Shown here: positions 11,055 through 22,483 of the stretch, one piece after another
Layout: each line of letters begins with the position of its first letter
Numbering within the stretch: the first letter of the stretch is position 1
Assembly: GCA_021234155.1 (NCBI GenBank)
Contig: JAJEKV010000028.1
Coordinates: 9,068,134 to 9,132,133 of the forward strand
Direction of reading: 5' to 3'
DNA length: 64,000 bases
Origin: Isoetes taiwanensis
Taxonomy: Eukaryota; Streptophyta; Lycopodiopsida; Isoetales; Isoetaceae
Translations under genes and position numbers: made by a program
The notes under the pieces: generated by a model
Seen by the model: only the letters and a program-made list of their open reading frames with translations
What the model was told of the DNA's origin: nothing
The model's database searches: none

Positions 11055-11459
11055 TGTTCTTGGTTGACCGAGGAACTAGCACTCGACCATAACCTTGAAA
11101 GTAGTCTAACAAGCTTATAGGGGTGTGAAATAAAAATTTCCACCATCGAACCTCGAAAATAAAGGGAAAAATTTTTTTCTCTTAGGTAGTGGGTCGAAAT
11201 TAGCTTAAGTGTTAGACGAAGAAATGAATCAGTCGAATTCATCCTCTAGTAAATTGGTGTGGAAATTATGTACCTGCATCAAATTTCACATAAAATGGGT
11301 CCGAAGAATCATGCCAATCGGAGACCGAGTGAAAATGGCCTTGAATCCATAATTAGCACATCAAACCATTAGGAAATTCGAAAATTTAAAGTATAATACA
11401 AAATTAATGCAAAGTTAATATATACATTAATAATTAAATAATTACTAAATATGGTGTAA

Positions 11460-11620
11460 TTAATAAAGGAGGCCATAATAAATAGGGGTAATTATGGTGG
11501 GAGAATATTCCTAGGGACCCTCCTTTTTTAAATATCGACACCTCATTCTCTCTCTCAACCCTTCACCTTCACCTCTCTCTTGATCAGCCTTTACGTCACC
11601 CATTTCTTGAACCACAAGAC
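11460..11620 (+). promoter_or_regulatory. Promoter/leader-like stretch before the H3-like ORF
   Basis: An AT-rich part with TTTTTTAAATATCGACACC is followed by a pyrimidine-rich leader (CTCTCTCTCAACCC, ACCTCTCTCTTGATC) and then ATG at 11621. This looks like a plant core promoter plus 5' UTR, but also like an ordinary retrotransposon leader. No transcription start can be fixed. Between 11055 and 11460 nothing is recognised. Confidence 0.35.
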
Positions 11621-12695
11621 ATGGCACGCACCAAAGCAAACCTACATGAAGCGGCCATAGGCCCACCCTCTCCATGGCAGCAAGGCGGCAGGCGCGTCAA
11701 GAAGGTCCCCGAACACCTTCGGCCGGCCAAAGCGACGAGGAGTTCCCTAGCGGCAGAAGCCAGCCCGGCGGCAGCCGAGCTTCCATGATGCCGCAGGAGA
11801 GCCCGGCCAGACAGTTCAGTCATCGGGAGGCACGCAGAGAACGGATGAATCTACCGCCGCCGGGGCCTCGGACACCGAGGTGGAAGAACAGGTGGAAGAG
11901 CAAAGACCACCACTAAACGGGAGGGCGGGCCCTTGGTGCCCAAGAAGAAGGGTAAGGAAAAGGTCGGAGTGGTGGCCGGAGGAGAGGGCCGCCGAGGAAG
12001 AAGAGGGGCGGGAAAGGGAGTCGTTAAGAGCTTGAGGACAAAGAGAAGAAACTTAATCACCTCGCCTGCAAATGGTCCACGTTATTGAAGAGCCTGTAGA
12101 GGAGGAAGTGCAAGAGGAGGTGGTGGGGAGAAGAGGAGGAGGAGCCGCAGCAGACCCCGATGCGAGACCACCCTACTTTAAGTGGCGGAGCCACCTAAGG
12201 TGGTGAAGAAGCAAAGGTAGGGGAGGGCATTCGCCCGACAGACCGCCGAAGTTTAAGCGGAAGATGGCGGCGTACAAGGAGTACCTCGGCGCTGGACGAG
12301 GTACAACGATTGGTATTGCCGCCAAGAGGTGTGGCGGTCAGGAGGGCGGCAGTCAAGAAAATCAGCGAAGCCACCCCCACCTAGACCGAAACCCCAAAAG
12401 GGTTCACCACGGGCGAAAATTAATGCCGCGGTGTTTAGGGAGATCAAGCACTTCCAAATGTGCACAAATCTCCTCATAAGGAAGGCGCCCGCCGGCGTCT
12501 CCTTAGGGAAGTCATCGCGGGAGTTCGGACCGATTATAGGATCACTCCTCTAACGTCCGGGCCACCGCAAGAGGAAGGCTTGAGCTGGTGCAGCTCTTTG
12601 AGGAAGGAAATCTCTGTGCCATCCATGCTAAGAGAGTCACCCTTATGCCAAAGGACATTCACTTAGCACGGAGGATTCGCAGGGAGAGGCCCTAG
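11621..12695 (+). pseudogene. Histone H3-like (CENH3-like) ORF inside Gypsy A
   Basis: The first ATG reads MARTKANLHEA; canonical H3 starts MARTK. A tail of about 270 codons follows, rich in K, R, E, P and G (for example LVPKKKGKEKVGVV at about 11933) and shifting frame repeatedly. The histone fold comes next in three frames: FREIKHFQMCTNLLIRKAP (12434-12490, alpha-N), [20 protein letters not shown] (12496-12555, alpha-1 and loop 1) and [20 protein letters not shown] then [18 protein letters not shown] (12579-12692, alpha-2 end to C-terminus), stop TAG 12693. The fold spans about 88 codons, as in H3. The HFQ in alpha-N and the long divergent tail resemble centromeric H3 (CENH3); the C-terminus resembles canonical H3. 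H3 family membership is firm; CENH3 status is inferred. There are no introns, so the source was probably a processed copy. Confidence 0.82.
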
Positions 12696-13499
12696 GCCCT
12701 AATTTTGTAAATTTTGTTAGAAAGTTTAAATTTTCATGTACTATATTTTCTTATTAATATAAAAGTATTTCCCCTCTGTAATTAGAAAAATGTTGTATGC
12801 TTGAAATTTAGGAAATAGAACCCAATTGTAGTAGAATTCTTCATAGCACCCTCAGAAATATCCTAGAAATCATGACTACAACAAAATTTTGGCAAAAAAA
12901 ATCATCAAAAAAGCAAAATTTGGCCCAACAAGGGTGAGACCCAGCGCAAGCAGCGTCTGCGTTCATGACGCCATGAGGCCATCCATATGACTCACCCGAC
13001 TGCCCCCAAAAACATGCTTTTAGATGTCAGTTTTGCTCAAAATAAGTTGCTAGTTAGCTTAGAATCGGCCCAATTAGCCATGTTAGCATCTTGAAATTCC
13101 CAAAAATGACCAAAAATTGGCCCAAAATAGGCCAACCGGGTGAGACAGGCCAAGCAGCGTCTGGCGTCAGCGACGGCGGAGGCCATCCGTTGCGGACTCA
13201 GTCGGTCAGCCCATTTTGACCCAAATTAGCCAAATTCGACCAAACAAACTGCCATGTAGTGTTTCTTGCTTTGCTTTGCTTAGACTTGCACTTCATGGTA
13301 GCTCAATTGGACACCCAGAGCCGTAGAACCAAGGTCTTCCCCATCTAGGAACCTTTTGCACGCAATTCCGAGGTCAACCATAGTCTATAAAAGGGCCTCA
13401 TTTGTCATTTTCCCTTCCACAGTAACTGCTCCGGCCACTTAGGCGATTTTCTAACTCCTCTCGATCCTTGCAAGTCATTTTCGCACCCTTCCTTGCTCA
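12696..13499. other. AT-rich spacer, imperfect duplication and TATA-like box
   Basis: 12696-12900 is AT-rich and 3'-UTR-like. At about 12918-13003 and 13129-13211 two imperfect copies of a ~85-bp unit share GGGTGAGAC, AAGCAGCGTCTG, GAGGCCATCC and GACTCA. At about 13384 TCTATAAAAGGGCC is a good TATA box, followed about 110 bases later by ATG at 13500. No protein similarity is seen. This could be a second internal promoter carried in with captured DNA. Confidence 0.5.
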
Positions 13500-15005
13500 A
13501 TGGCGCCCGGCAACTTTTTGAGAGATGGTACAATCTGCAAGCCATATCCATCGACTTCTGCTGACCAAGCCTTCTCGTGTTTGACCACTTGTTTGATCTT
13601 CATGCAACTCTGTCTAGAACACCATACTATCTGAGATATCATGTGCCAATATGACCAAGGTCCTACCTTGGGAAGTTAGACTACCCCTAGGGGAGGGTGG
13701 GTTTCTCTTGAGACACTCACCCAAGCCTTAGGTCGGAGAGATGGCAGGATCCAAAGGCAAGAAGCGACTATAGGATAGGACTAGGACCATGCAGATTACA
13801 TGACCTGCAGACATAATAGGCATAGGTACCTTTCATCTCGGACAGCCCTTGCCCTCTTCATGCATTATAAGTCAATCAACAAAGTAGGGGAACCTTCCGT
13901 TCAGCCCTTAGACTTAGCTCCACTTCATGCCGTAGGGCCCGGGGATCAAATCCGAATATAGAGTCCTCCGCCTCACTAATACTATGGCACGACGCCGTGG
14001 GCACCATCTCTGCAGATCCATGAAGACTACGGCAGCTAGGGGAGCAAAACCCGAGTGGGAGAGCAGAGAGGCGACAAGAATGCAGAGGTACATGTCGAGG
14101 CCTTGCAGCGAATATCGAAGAGCCAAGAGCCACCGGCGGCATCACGGCTTCGTCGCCGATAGTCATCGGTGGAGAGGAGTACATTCTAGCAAGTGACATC
14201 CTCAACTTGTCATCTTGCCAGAAGCGGGGACTTGAATCGGCGAGCTTCTAGGCATGATAGCACATGGGGAAAAGCACGGACCTCATCGACTATTCATACC
14301 AGGAGATTCCAAGGGGAGGCGGAGAGACATTCTTATTTGGGGAGACAATGTCGACATAGCGGCCTATCAGCAGAGATAAGGGAAATCTATCGACAGCAGG
14401 AACCTGTCATTTCAGAGGAGGAGTTCCAGCAGATACAGAGCACACTGTACAAACCAGGGAGGGGCCCAAGCTCAAGCCGAACAGTTCGAGCCAGGAGCAT
14501 GAGGGAAGGGTCCAGTAGCATCAACTTGGACAATGCAACCAGCATGTGGAGAGACCATGAAGACCTTATGGCGTGGAGATGCCCCTACGCGGGCGGCTCA
14601 AAGGAAAGGCACGGGATCGCGAGGCACAGGTAAGGGTATGGCACTACGCTACTATCTTCCAGCCCTCAGCCAAGGGCAAATGGTAGTCTTCCACAAGGAG
14701 TTCAGTCCAAGGGGGGAAGAATCAGTGGCACTTCTCATAGCACTCTCGGGCTTCGGGCTTTTCAAGAGGTCTGTAGCGCTCCATTGCCTCGACTTCGCTA
14801 GGGGCCACCTCAGGGATGCATCACTTTCTCAGAGTAGCAAAGAATCGCACGAGAACTCCGGAACCGAAATGGCGCTGCGAGCACTCGAGGGAAGATCGAC
14901 AAGGAACATCTGCGCAACCCCGGCAAAGGCCTCCGATCAGAGAGATGTGAAGAATTTCTTTAGGCTTTCGGGGAGGCCATTGATCGGCTATAAGATTTCC
15001 TTTTA
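13500..15005 (+). pseudogene. Unidentified degenerate ORF block inside Gypsy A
   Basis: The block runs from ATG 13500 (MAPGNFLRDG) to a stop at 15003, then an AT-rich 3'-UTR-like stretch (15006-15180). Coding-like runs switch frame: LLVFDHLFDLHATLSRTPYY (about 13575), then GGEEYILASDILNLSS (about 14170), SAEIREIYRQQEPVISEEEF (14370-14430) and the last frame 14533-15006 ending in GRPLIGYKISF. No family is recognised. Its composition (GC-rich, Arg-rich shadow frames) resembles the H3-like block. It may be a second captured gene or a diverged gag-N region. Its position before gag is abnormal for a chromovirus. Confidence 0.4.
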
Positions 15006-15185
15006 AGTTTTAAATTGTATTGAGTAATCTCTTTGATATTATCATGTAATGTACTTCTATATATTAATGACTTAGTATCATCTTGACTTGTAAGTGGAAA
15101 TTTCACATGATTTCTTTTGTATCTAACAATGAATTAGTTGTAAACGGATATAATTGATATGTAAAACAAATAACAAGCATTGATG

Positions 15186-16510
15186 ATCAATCCTTGCAAA
15201 CAAGGAACACCGGCTCGGAGTTCCCAAGGCCGGGCCGCGGCATCGATGGATACCAAGGAACCTATTCCGGACGTGATCGGGATGACAACAACGAGGAAAT
15301 GGCGAGGAGGCAATCAAGCGCAAAGGCTGGTACGGATGAGGAATCGGATGCATCAGCTGATCCATTGGGCCACCCCATTGATGAATGCCCAAGAATATGC
15401 ACCACCTCCACCTCCACCACTACCTCGAGAAAGGCATTGAGGAAGGTCCACAGCGGGGAGGGGCAAGACAACCAGGGGAAATGTCGGAGGCGGGGAAGAG
15501 GAAAAGGAAAAGCGAAGATCTCAACACCACCTAGCTCCGGCTCATCGGACACTTGAGGCAGTCATGATAGTTCTAGCTCAGAAAGTGAGTCCGGCCTCCC
15601 ACGGTGTAAGAGCCGGGCAAGGAAGGAAGATGATTATCAAAAAGAAAGTTGACAGCGCTATGAGCAATGTGTGGAAGACTAGGAAGTTGGGTCAGTTCTC
15701 AGGGAAGGACAGATCAGGTATGGAGGCAGAAGCCTGGCTTGACGAGATGGAAGAGTTCGGCAACTCTTATGGCATGAAGGATAAGGACATAGGGAAAGTT
15801 GCTACAGCAAACTTGATAGGAGCAGCTAGAATCTGGTGGAAAGGCTATGCGAAGTCTAACAAGCTCAAAAGGAACGGTTGCAGATTCAAGACCTTCAGCA
15901 AGGCTTTTCGCAGACATTATGTGCCTAGGTCACATACTAGCAGGCAGATCCAGCAGATTCTATAGATTGAACGCCAGTGGTACATTGTGGGTTGCAAAGT
16001 ATACGAGGAATTTATCGCGACTTAGACTCCATGTTCCCGGAGTGTCGGAAAAAGTTTGGTCGAGACTTACATTGAGGGATTGAACAAGCAATATCAAAAA
16101 GGCTAGTCCGAGCAATCAACCCTAAGTCAGCAAGGTGTAATGAGGATAAAGCCATAAGTTTGGAAGAAGCTCCAGCAACGCCAGGTGAGAGACAATCGGC
16201 CTTCAAAGGAAGGTCAACGGGACAGTACCAAGGGCAGCCAACAGAGTAAGCAATCAGCAACCACGCCATCAGGAGGCCAGCAGCAAGGGAGAGCTCAGGG
16301 TAAGAACTTTGGGGACCGTAAGCCGCAGAATGCATCAGGGGGCAGCATGTTAAAGCGTATTCTGGATAGCCTGACGAAAGAGAAGAGACAGGAATGTATT
16401 GAGAAGAAGCTTTGTTTTGGTGCTTCCGGCCGGGCACGAACCCATGATTGCCCATTCATCATGCAAAGGCAGCCTTGGCGAGCTTATGGATTGGGATTCA
16501 CCAACAGAAG
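15186..16510 (+). pseudogene. Gypsy A gag (Ty3-type) with degraded zinc knuckle
   Basis: The N-terminal part is charged (DRDDNNEEMARRQSSAKAG at about 15270; a basic RGRGKGKAK stretch at about 15500). The core at 15564-15965 contains LGQFSGKDRSGMEAEAWLDE and ARIWWKGYAKSN, typical of the retrotransposon gag domain that builds the particle. It then breaks; a Q/G-rich stretch (about 16240-16310) leads to KKLCF...GHEP...THDCPF (about 16405-16460), a CCHC knuckle split between frames. At least three breaks are present. Confidence 0.8.
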
Positions 16511-16559
16511 CAGATGAAGACGACGACCAGCATGAGGCCCAGGACTTCATAGATGGTGA

Positions 16560-16782
16560 GTGCCACATATGTGCAAACATTGAGTCAGATGACATTGAAA
16601 GTCAGTCAACAGTCATTGCGGCTGAGGGGATCATAGATAGCAGTCCATATCTAGTATTGATAGATACAGGTAGCTCTCATAACTTTGCCTCTCCTAGGCT
16701 GGCTGCCCTAATGAAGAACAAGGTATTGAAGTCTAAGCCAAAGCCGGTTGCTATGGTAAAAACCGGGCCATTCGCACACTAG
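16560..16782 (+). pseudogene. Gypsy A aspartic protease
   Basis: The frame running from the knuckle to 16782 contains SSPYLVLIDTGSSHNFASP, with the D-T-G-S catalytic motif at about 16658-16670, followed by the expected helix PRLAALMKNKV. This is the retropepsin that processes the polyprotein. Its second half breaks after AMVKTGPFAH; 16783-17230 holds fragments such as VGMEFLKP in other frames and a short open stretch 16939-17136 (MIAPDGTKFIVRGKK). Confidence 0.8.
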
Positions 16783-17231
16783 GGGGGAGGAGGATCACAT
16801 TAGACATAGACCTTAGTGGAAGTAAGGGCCGATGGGGGCAGAGGTCATGGAGATTGGAAGGTATGACCTTATAGTAGGAATGGAGTTCCTAAAGCCAGAC
16901 AAAAGCCATGATCGATTGCGGACCGCAATGAAGTCGCCATGATAGCACCGGACGGCACCAAATTCATAGTGAGAGGTAAGAAGACAGCTTCTTCTATGCA
17001 GTGTATTTCTTTGAAGCAGTTAAGGAAAAGTATAGAAAGAAATAAGGTGGATTACATCTTGAGATTGGAGGCAATTGAGTCCAATAAGCGAGGAGGGAAA
17101 CGATCAAAAGGGAAAGCAATTGCCCAAGCCAAGTAGCTAGGCTTATTTGTAATTCAAGGATGTATTTCGGATGAGATCCAGCAGGCTACCACCTTATAGG
17201 GGTGTGGAGTGTGAGATCACATTAGCACCGG

Positions 17232-17982
17232 ATGCTAAGCCTACCAGCAAGGCACCATACGGATGAGCACACGGAGTTGATTGAGCTCAAGAAGCAACTC
17301 GAGGAATTGCTTGAGCTCGGTTTTATTAGAGCAAGTGTGTCTCCTTTTGAGCACCCTACTCTTCGTGAAGAAGAAAGATGGCGATTTAAGAATGTGCATA
17401 GACTATCGCCCACTCAACAAGCGGCGATAAAGAACAAGTATGCTTTGCCAAGGGCAGATGATTTAATGGACCAGCTCCAAGGAGCAAAGGTATTCTCCAA
17501 GATTGACTTGAGGTCAGGGTACCACCAAATAAGAATAAAAGAAGAGGATATCCATAAGACCGCCTTGAGCTGGCGGTATGGTCACTTTGAGTTTCTGAAT
17601 GTGCCCTTTGGATTGTCGAGCGGCTCCAGCAACTTTTTCGCCTCATGAGCGGCGTCTTCGGGATTTTCTAGATGAGTTTGTCATTGTTTTCTTCGACGAC
17701 ATTCTAGTCTACAGCAAGTCCATGGAAGATCATGATCAGCATTTGAGGAAAGTCTTGGAGAAGCTGAGACGCCATCGATTGTATGGCAAGCTCTCCAAAT
17801 GCCACTTTGCTACCAAAAGAGTGGAGTACTTGGGCCATGTCATATCGGCGGAAGGAATCTCCACCGACCCCGCAAAGATCGAAGCGGTAGTAGATTGGCC
17901 AGCTCCAAAGAATGTGGCGGAAGTAAGAAGCTTTCTAGGTCTGGCAGCTTATTACAGAAAGTTCGTGAAGGACTTAAGCTAA
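17232..17982 (+). pseudogene. Gypsy A reverse transcriptase
   Basis: Two overlapping frames cover the domain. The first has [40 protein letters not shown] and [20 protein letters not shown], ending at [11 protein letters not shown]. The second (17650-17982) has FLDEFVIVFFDDILVYSKS, whose FFDD is the catalytic YxDD box, then GKLSKCHFATKRVEYLGHV and SFLGLAAYYRKFVKDLS. This is a standard Ty3/Gypsy RT. The primer-grip region reads [10 protein letters not shown], where related copies have a SNAPTTFMRLM-type sequence, so a small indel lies near 17620. Confidence 0.88.
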
Positions 17983-18480
17983 GTGGGGCCCCTTTGGCCG
18001 GACCTCACTAAGAGTGTTAAGGTGAAAGATTGGAGAACACATTGGTTAGAAAATGTTCAAGCTTCATTTGAAAAGCTTAAGGAGGCCTTAACAACAGCAC
18101 CAGTGCTAGTTCTACCAGATCCAGACAAGGACAAGATAGTAGCAACAGATGCAAGCAAGATAGCAACAGGTGGAGTCCTTATGCAAGAAGGAAGGGTAAT
18201 AGCTTATGATTCCAAGAAGTTGAACGACACCGAGCAGCGCTATCCAACCCATGATCAGGAACTTCTAGCTATTGTCAGGGCTCTTCGTATTTGGAGGCAT
18301 TATTTGCTTGGGAGGAAGTTTCGTTAGATATCGATCACCGAGCCTCCAATACATTTTACCCAACCACTCCTGAATCTGAGGCAAAGGAGGTGGATGGAAT
18401 TCCTAGAAGAGTATGACTTTGAGATTGCTTATAAGCCAGGTAAGTCGAATGTGGTCGCCGATGCTCTTTCTAGAAGACCT
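17983..18480 (+). pseudogene. Gypsy A RNase H
   Basis: It contains VLPDPDKDKIVATDASKIA (first catalytic D), TEQRYPTHDQELLAIVRAL (catalytic E), then after a stop at about 18326 DHRASN (catalytic D region), RRWMEFLEEYDFEIAYKPGK and SNVVADALSRRP (final D). The catalytic set is present, so the domain would be active were the frame whole. It degrades RNA in the RNA-DNA hybrid during replication. Confidence 0.85.
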
Positions 18481-19700
18481 CTTGAAACCAGAATTCATTG
18501 TAATGCTATATCAACTCTTTCGAGCGGGTATGGCAAGAGAATTGAGGAGACTTTACCATCCGATGGTGATTTCAAGGAGGTATGGGAAAGCCTTTCTAGA
18601 GAGGCTAGAACAGATAAGGAACGAGAAGCCTTCAAGCATTATAAGAAGGAAGGCAACTTGTTGTATCATAAGCATAAGTTGTGTGTGCCCGAATCATCGG
18701 GGGTAAGGAAGCTAATCCTCCATGACACACACAACAGCCCAATAGCAGGGCATGCAGGGTTTATGAAGACCTACTTCAAGATTCGAAGTAGCTACCGGCG
18801 AGGGAATGAAGAAGCAGATAGCAAGATATATTCAGCGAAAGTGTCGGTTGAAAGCAAACAAACCAAAGCGGAGCAGCTTCGAATTCCAGGTGCCTTGGAA
18901 CCTCTAGCAGTGCCGAATGCGAAGTGGGAAGTGGTAAGTATGGATTTTATCACAGGACTCCCCAAGACTCTTCGAGGCAAGGATGCATTGATGGTCGTAG
19001 TAGACAAATTATCTAAGATGGCACATTTTGTGCCTTGTAGAACTACTGACACAGCATTAGATACTGCCAAGCTATTTGTGAAGGAGATTTTTAGGCTCCA
19101 TGGCATGCCTCGGGGAGATAATATCCGATAGAGATTCCAAGTTTATGAGTGCTTTTTGGCGGGGATCTCTTCAAGCACCATTGGGCGAAGCTCTCCATGA
19201 GCACGACTTATCATCCCCAAGCGGATGGTGGGGCGGAGAGGACGAATCGAATCATTGAAGATATGCTTAGAAGCTTTGTGTGGAATAAGCAGTCCAAGTG
19301 GGAGGAGTACATCCACTTGGTGGAATTAAGCCAACAATAGTGCCAAACAGAGTCATCTCAGATGTCTCCTTTCATGGTAAATTACGGGTACAGTGCTTAA
19401 CCCAGGACACTTGGCACAATCCGTGTTCAAAGGTTGAGGTGTCCCAACAAATGCTAGGAGATATCAAAAGTAGTTGGTGGAAGAAGTGAGGGGTTACCTC
19501 CTAGCAGCAAGAAAGCCGTGAAGAGTGTGTGGAGTGTAGCCAAGCACGAGGACCATAAGAGAGTTCAAAGTAGGCGATAAGCGTGTGGTTGAAGATCAAG
19601 GTCAAGCAAGCTAAGCGGATTGGGAGTTGCAAGAAGCTTGCCCCTAGGTGGGCTGGTCCGTTCAAGATTTTGGAGAGAGTGGGCTCCCAAGCCTACAAGT
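18481..19700 (+). pseudogene. Gypsy A integrase
   Basis: The H2C2 zinc-binding part begins at ILHDTHNSPIAGHAGFMKTY (about 18715) but its cysteines are lost in a frame change (related copy B has IRECQLCQQT). The core has WEVVSMDFITGLP (first D, about 18940), KMAHFVPCRTTDTALDTAKL, a broken second D region at about 19115 and GGAERTNRIIED (E, about 19230). The C-terminal part (19260-19700) is in fragments. It joins new DNA copies to the host genome. Confidence 0.83.
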
Positions 19701-19782
19701 TGGATCTTAGGCCCATCTCAAAGTTCACAAGGTTTTCCACGTAAGTTTATTAAAAAGGCACAATCCTAACCCCGAGGAGGTT

Positions 19783-20097
19783 TTGGATACTCCAACTTTG
19801 TTGGAAATGACTAAGAGCAAGTGGAAATCGTGCTCGAAGTTACTTCTTGATAAGTCATTCAAGAAGACTAGGAGGTCTCAGTTCCTCCAGTATTTGGTCA
19901 AGTGGAAACACTTGCCAGTGGAAGACGCGACGTGGGTATTAAAGCAAGATTTGGAGAAGCAATACCCAGAGTTCATGAAGGAGTTTGATGGAAGTCGCCT
20001 CCCACCTGGCACAGTGGAGCCCCAACTTCGCCAGGAGGTTAGCTTAGTATGCTTCTTAGTTAACCTTAAGTTCTGGCTCATGTCCTCTAGTTGGTAG
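19783..20097 (+). pseudogene. Gypsy A C-terminal chromodomain
   Basis: The frame contains KKTRRSQFLQYLVKWKHLP, then VEDATWVLKQDLEKQYPEF: the chromodomain beta strands with the aromatic Y and W and the ATW-E turn. In chromoviruses this domain steers integration towards particular histone marks. It begins after LLEMTKSKWKSCSKLLLDKS. In this element it co-occurs with an H3-like ORF. Confidence 0.9.
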
Positions 20098-20857
20098 AAT
20101 ACATGTGCCAGAATCTTGGAACATGTGGGCGATGATGAGATAAGCCTTTAAGGTGTTCTCTAGGCCAACATGCACCAAGAGGTGCGCATGACCAATAGGG
20201 TCATGCGAGAGAGAGAAGGAAAGGCATGGTGCGCGATGATGGGACATCGGTCGGATGCTCCCTATGCCACGATGTGGGGGTCGCACACCTGGCCGTAGGG
20301 GGGTCATGGTGAAGGTCAAAGTGATCATGCGCGATGATGGGATCGTGAGACGTTCCCTAGCTTGAAACCCTTGGGGCATGATGCACTAGGGGTACTCGGC
20401 ACCGGGTAACCGAGTACAAGGTAGCACTTGATCATGGGCGATGATGGGATCATCTTAAATGGTCCTTAAGCTCAAATCCGGAAGGGCCATGATCGAGTGC
20501 AAGGTATTGGTAAGGGGGGTGGTCCCCTAAAACCACAATTTTATTAATTAGACTAACGTAATGTGCTCCATGTGCAGGCAAGTGAGAAGGAGCATCGAGG
20601 TGGAGCGCATTACGAGAAGATGGGGGAACCATAATTTAGATTATGAACCCTAATAACTCTTATAATAATGTTTTGAATTATTGTAAGAAGTAACCTTGTC
20701 AAGGCTATATAATTTTGTATAAGTACAAATATAGCCTAAATTTTGACATTTAACTCTTTAATAACAAGTTGATCGTTGAATTTAAGTATATGTGTGTTGT
20801 TTTGCAGATCGAAGTAGCCCTCGTCACCTTAGCGCAATGCTGAGGACAGCATTGTTC
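20098..20857 (+). repeat. Gypsy A 3' UTR with four ~100-bp-spaced GCGATGATGGGA motifs
   Basis: The core GCGATGATG(G/A)GA occurs at about 20129, 20233, 20331 and 20438, spaced 104, 98 and 107 bases. Between the motifs are looser repeats (GGTCATG, GCGCA, TTCCCTAG). The same four-step pattern is present in copy B at 28888-29200. The rest (20640-20857) is AT-rich leader to the purine tract. Confidence 0.75.
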
Positions 20858-20871
20858 TAAGGGGGGGAGAA
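20858..20871 (+). promoter_or_regulatory. Gypsy A polypurine tract
   Basis: TAAGGGGGGGAGAA lies immediately before the 3' LTR start TGTGACG. It is the plus-strand primer. Confidence 0.9.
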
Positions 20872-22483
20872 TGTGACGTTCCAGGGGAATATACGCTATA
20901 TATACGTATATTCCTGGACCCGTCACCATACAAGGCTACTCAGTTGGAAAGTGGCAAGGGGTGCACATCTAAGTTAATTGTTTAACTTAGATAACCTTAG
21001 GATAAGACCCATTTCCACATGGCCTTATCCTATTGGGCAACCGCCACACGGCCTCATCCTAGTGGTGCCACGTGGCATCCCATGTGGACCCACACCTATA
21101 TTAGCTCTAACCCTAACCCTAGACCTTTTTCCCACCCTCATCCACGCCACCAAACTCCGTTCGAGCATCGCTCGTCGTAGCCTAGCACGGGCAAAGCAGC
21201 CCCCGGAAGGTGTGTGTGATCGAGGGGAGCAAGTCTTCGAGCCACGCCAAGGAGCATGGAGACGCCCGGGGGATGGGAGGAAGCGCTCGGAGGAGGTAGG
21301 TTGAGTAGAGTCCATGTTAGTTCATCTGGGAGTTAGCACTCCAGATGGGTTAGTATTTCGTAGCTAGAGTAGAGCCACCCTAGATCCTTTGTTGAACATC
21401 TTGAACCCTAATCAATGAACCCTAACTAATAGTTAGATATGTATGATTAGGTTAAGATGTTCATATGATATTGTTCATGATGATCATGGGATGATGGTTG
21501 ATCATGTGTGTTCCTCTTGTGTTGGGAAGGGGGGTAGAGACCTAGGGCCATATGTAGTATGTTCCTTGTATAGATCCCTTAGTTCCTATTAGATTGCGGC
21601 CTGTGCATAGGAACCCACCAGGCTATGGAGGCTATGGTGTGACTCAGCACTACACAACGGGGCTAGAGGCAATATGGAGGGAGGATCCCTGCCGAGTGGG
21701 GACTACGGGGGATCCCATAGTGGGCTAGGCTTATGGCCGGTCACTTCGTGTGGGCCGAGCATGGGTCCGACACCTCCTGGGGCGAAGGTGTTGCCCTGCC
21801 TCTCAAGAGTTGCAAGTGTCGGCTTGGCTCTTGTTTTGGGGGGTTCGATCAGTGCAATCGTGTGTCGTCCGCGATTCTCTAGCCGCCTGTGGAGCCTCTA
21901 GACCCGGGAAGGGGAGATGCAACCCTTCCTACCTCGGCCGGACCAGGGAGATGCAACCTGGAGTAGTCCCGATGGGTGATGCCATGGGATTATGTGATCC
22001 GGAAGGTTAGAGTCATGCCAGAGCCCCGATCTAGCCCATCCGCAAAGTATGCACGGGAGGGCGGATGGAGTGGTCAACCCTAGCCATTGTCTTATGCCAG
22101 CCCGCCATTGTTATGACTCGGCCCGCTCTATCTTGAGGCCTATCCACCGGTCGGTCGACTTCCTTATGTGTCGATCCACGGGTAGGAGCTCTCACGCGTT
22201 TTTATGGTATGTGGCTATGTTCTTTGCACCTTTGGATATGTGATGGACTACCCTTCGAGGTAGTATTTGTATTGTTGATGCTAGTTCTGACATGTTTATC
22301 GCTTCCGCTGTTATAGGAGCCCATAGGGGAAGGGCGCGCCAAGACACCTTCGTGTCCCCTCCCCGCACTAGGGTCACCCTAGAGTGTGGGGTAGACGGAG
22401 GGCCTGTGCGGCTGTTGAGCCGGATGGGGGATTTCCTGCCGAGTGTACGGCCGAGCGCCGTATATTTAGCAGGGAGCGTCACA
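20872..22483 (+). repeat. Gypsy A 3' LTR
   Basis: It starts TGTGACGTTCCAGGGGAATA and ends GGGAGCGTCACA, colinear with 9411-11040. Several of the differences I compared by eye involve CAG or CTG (for example TCGTCAGTAG in the 5' LTR and TCGTCGTAG here; GAGCCTGATC there and GAGCCCCGATC here). Confidence 0.93.

Larger units (their letters stand above)
9411..22483 (+). mobile_element. Gypsy A: chromovirus LTR retrotransposon carrying an H3-like ORF
   Basis: Two LTRs of about 1.6 kb (9411-11040, 20872-22483) share the ends TGTGACG...CGTCACA. An initiator-Met-type primer site follows the first, and a purine tract (20858-20871) precedes the second. Between them lie gag, protease, reverse transcriptase, RNase H, integrase and a C-terminal chromodomain, the Ty3/Gypsy chromovirus order. 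The interior is about 9.8 kb, well above the usual 5 kb or so, because about 4 kb of extra sequence lies between primer site and gag. Both flanks have TTTTT (9406-9410, 22484-22488), a possible target duplication of low complexity. All frames carry breaks. Confidence 0.92.
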
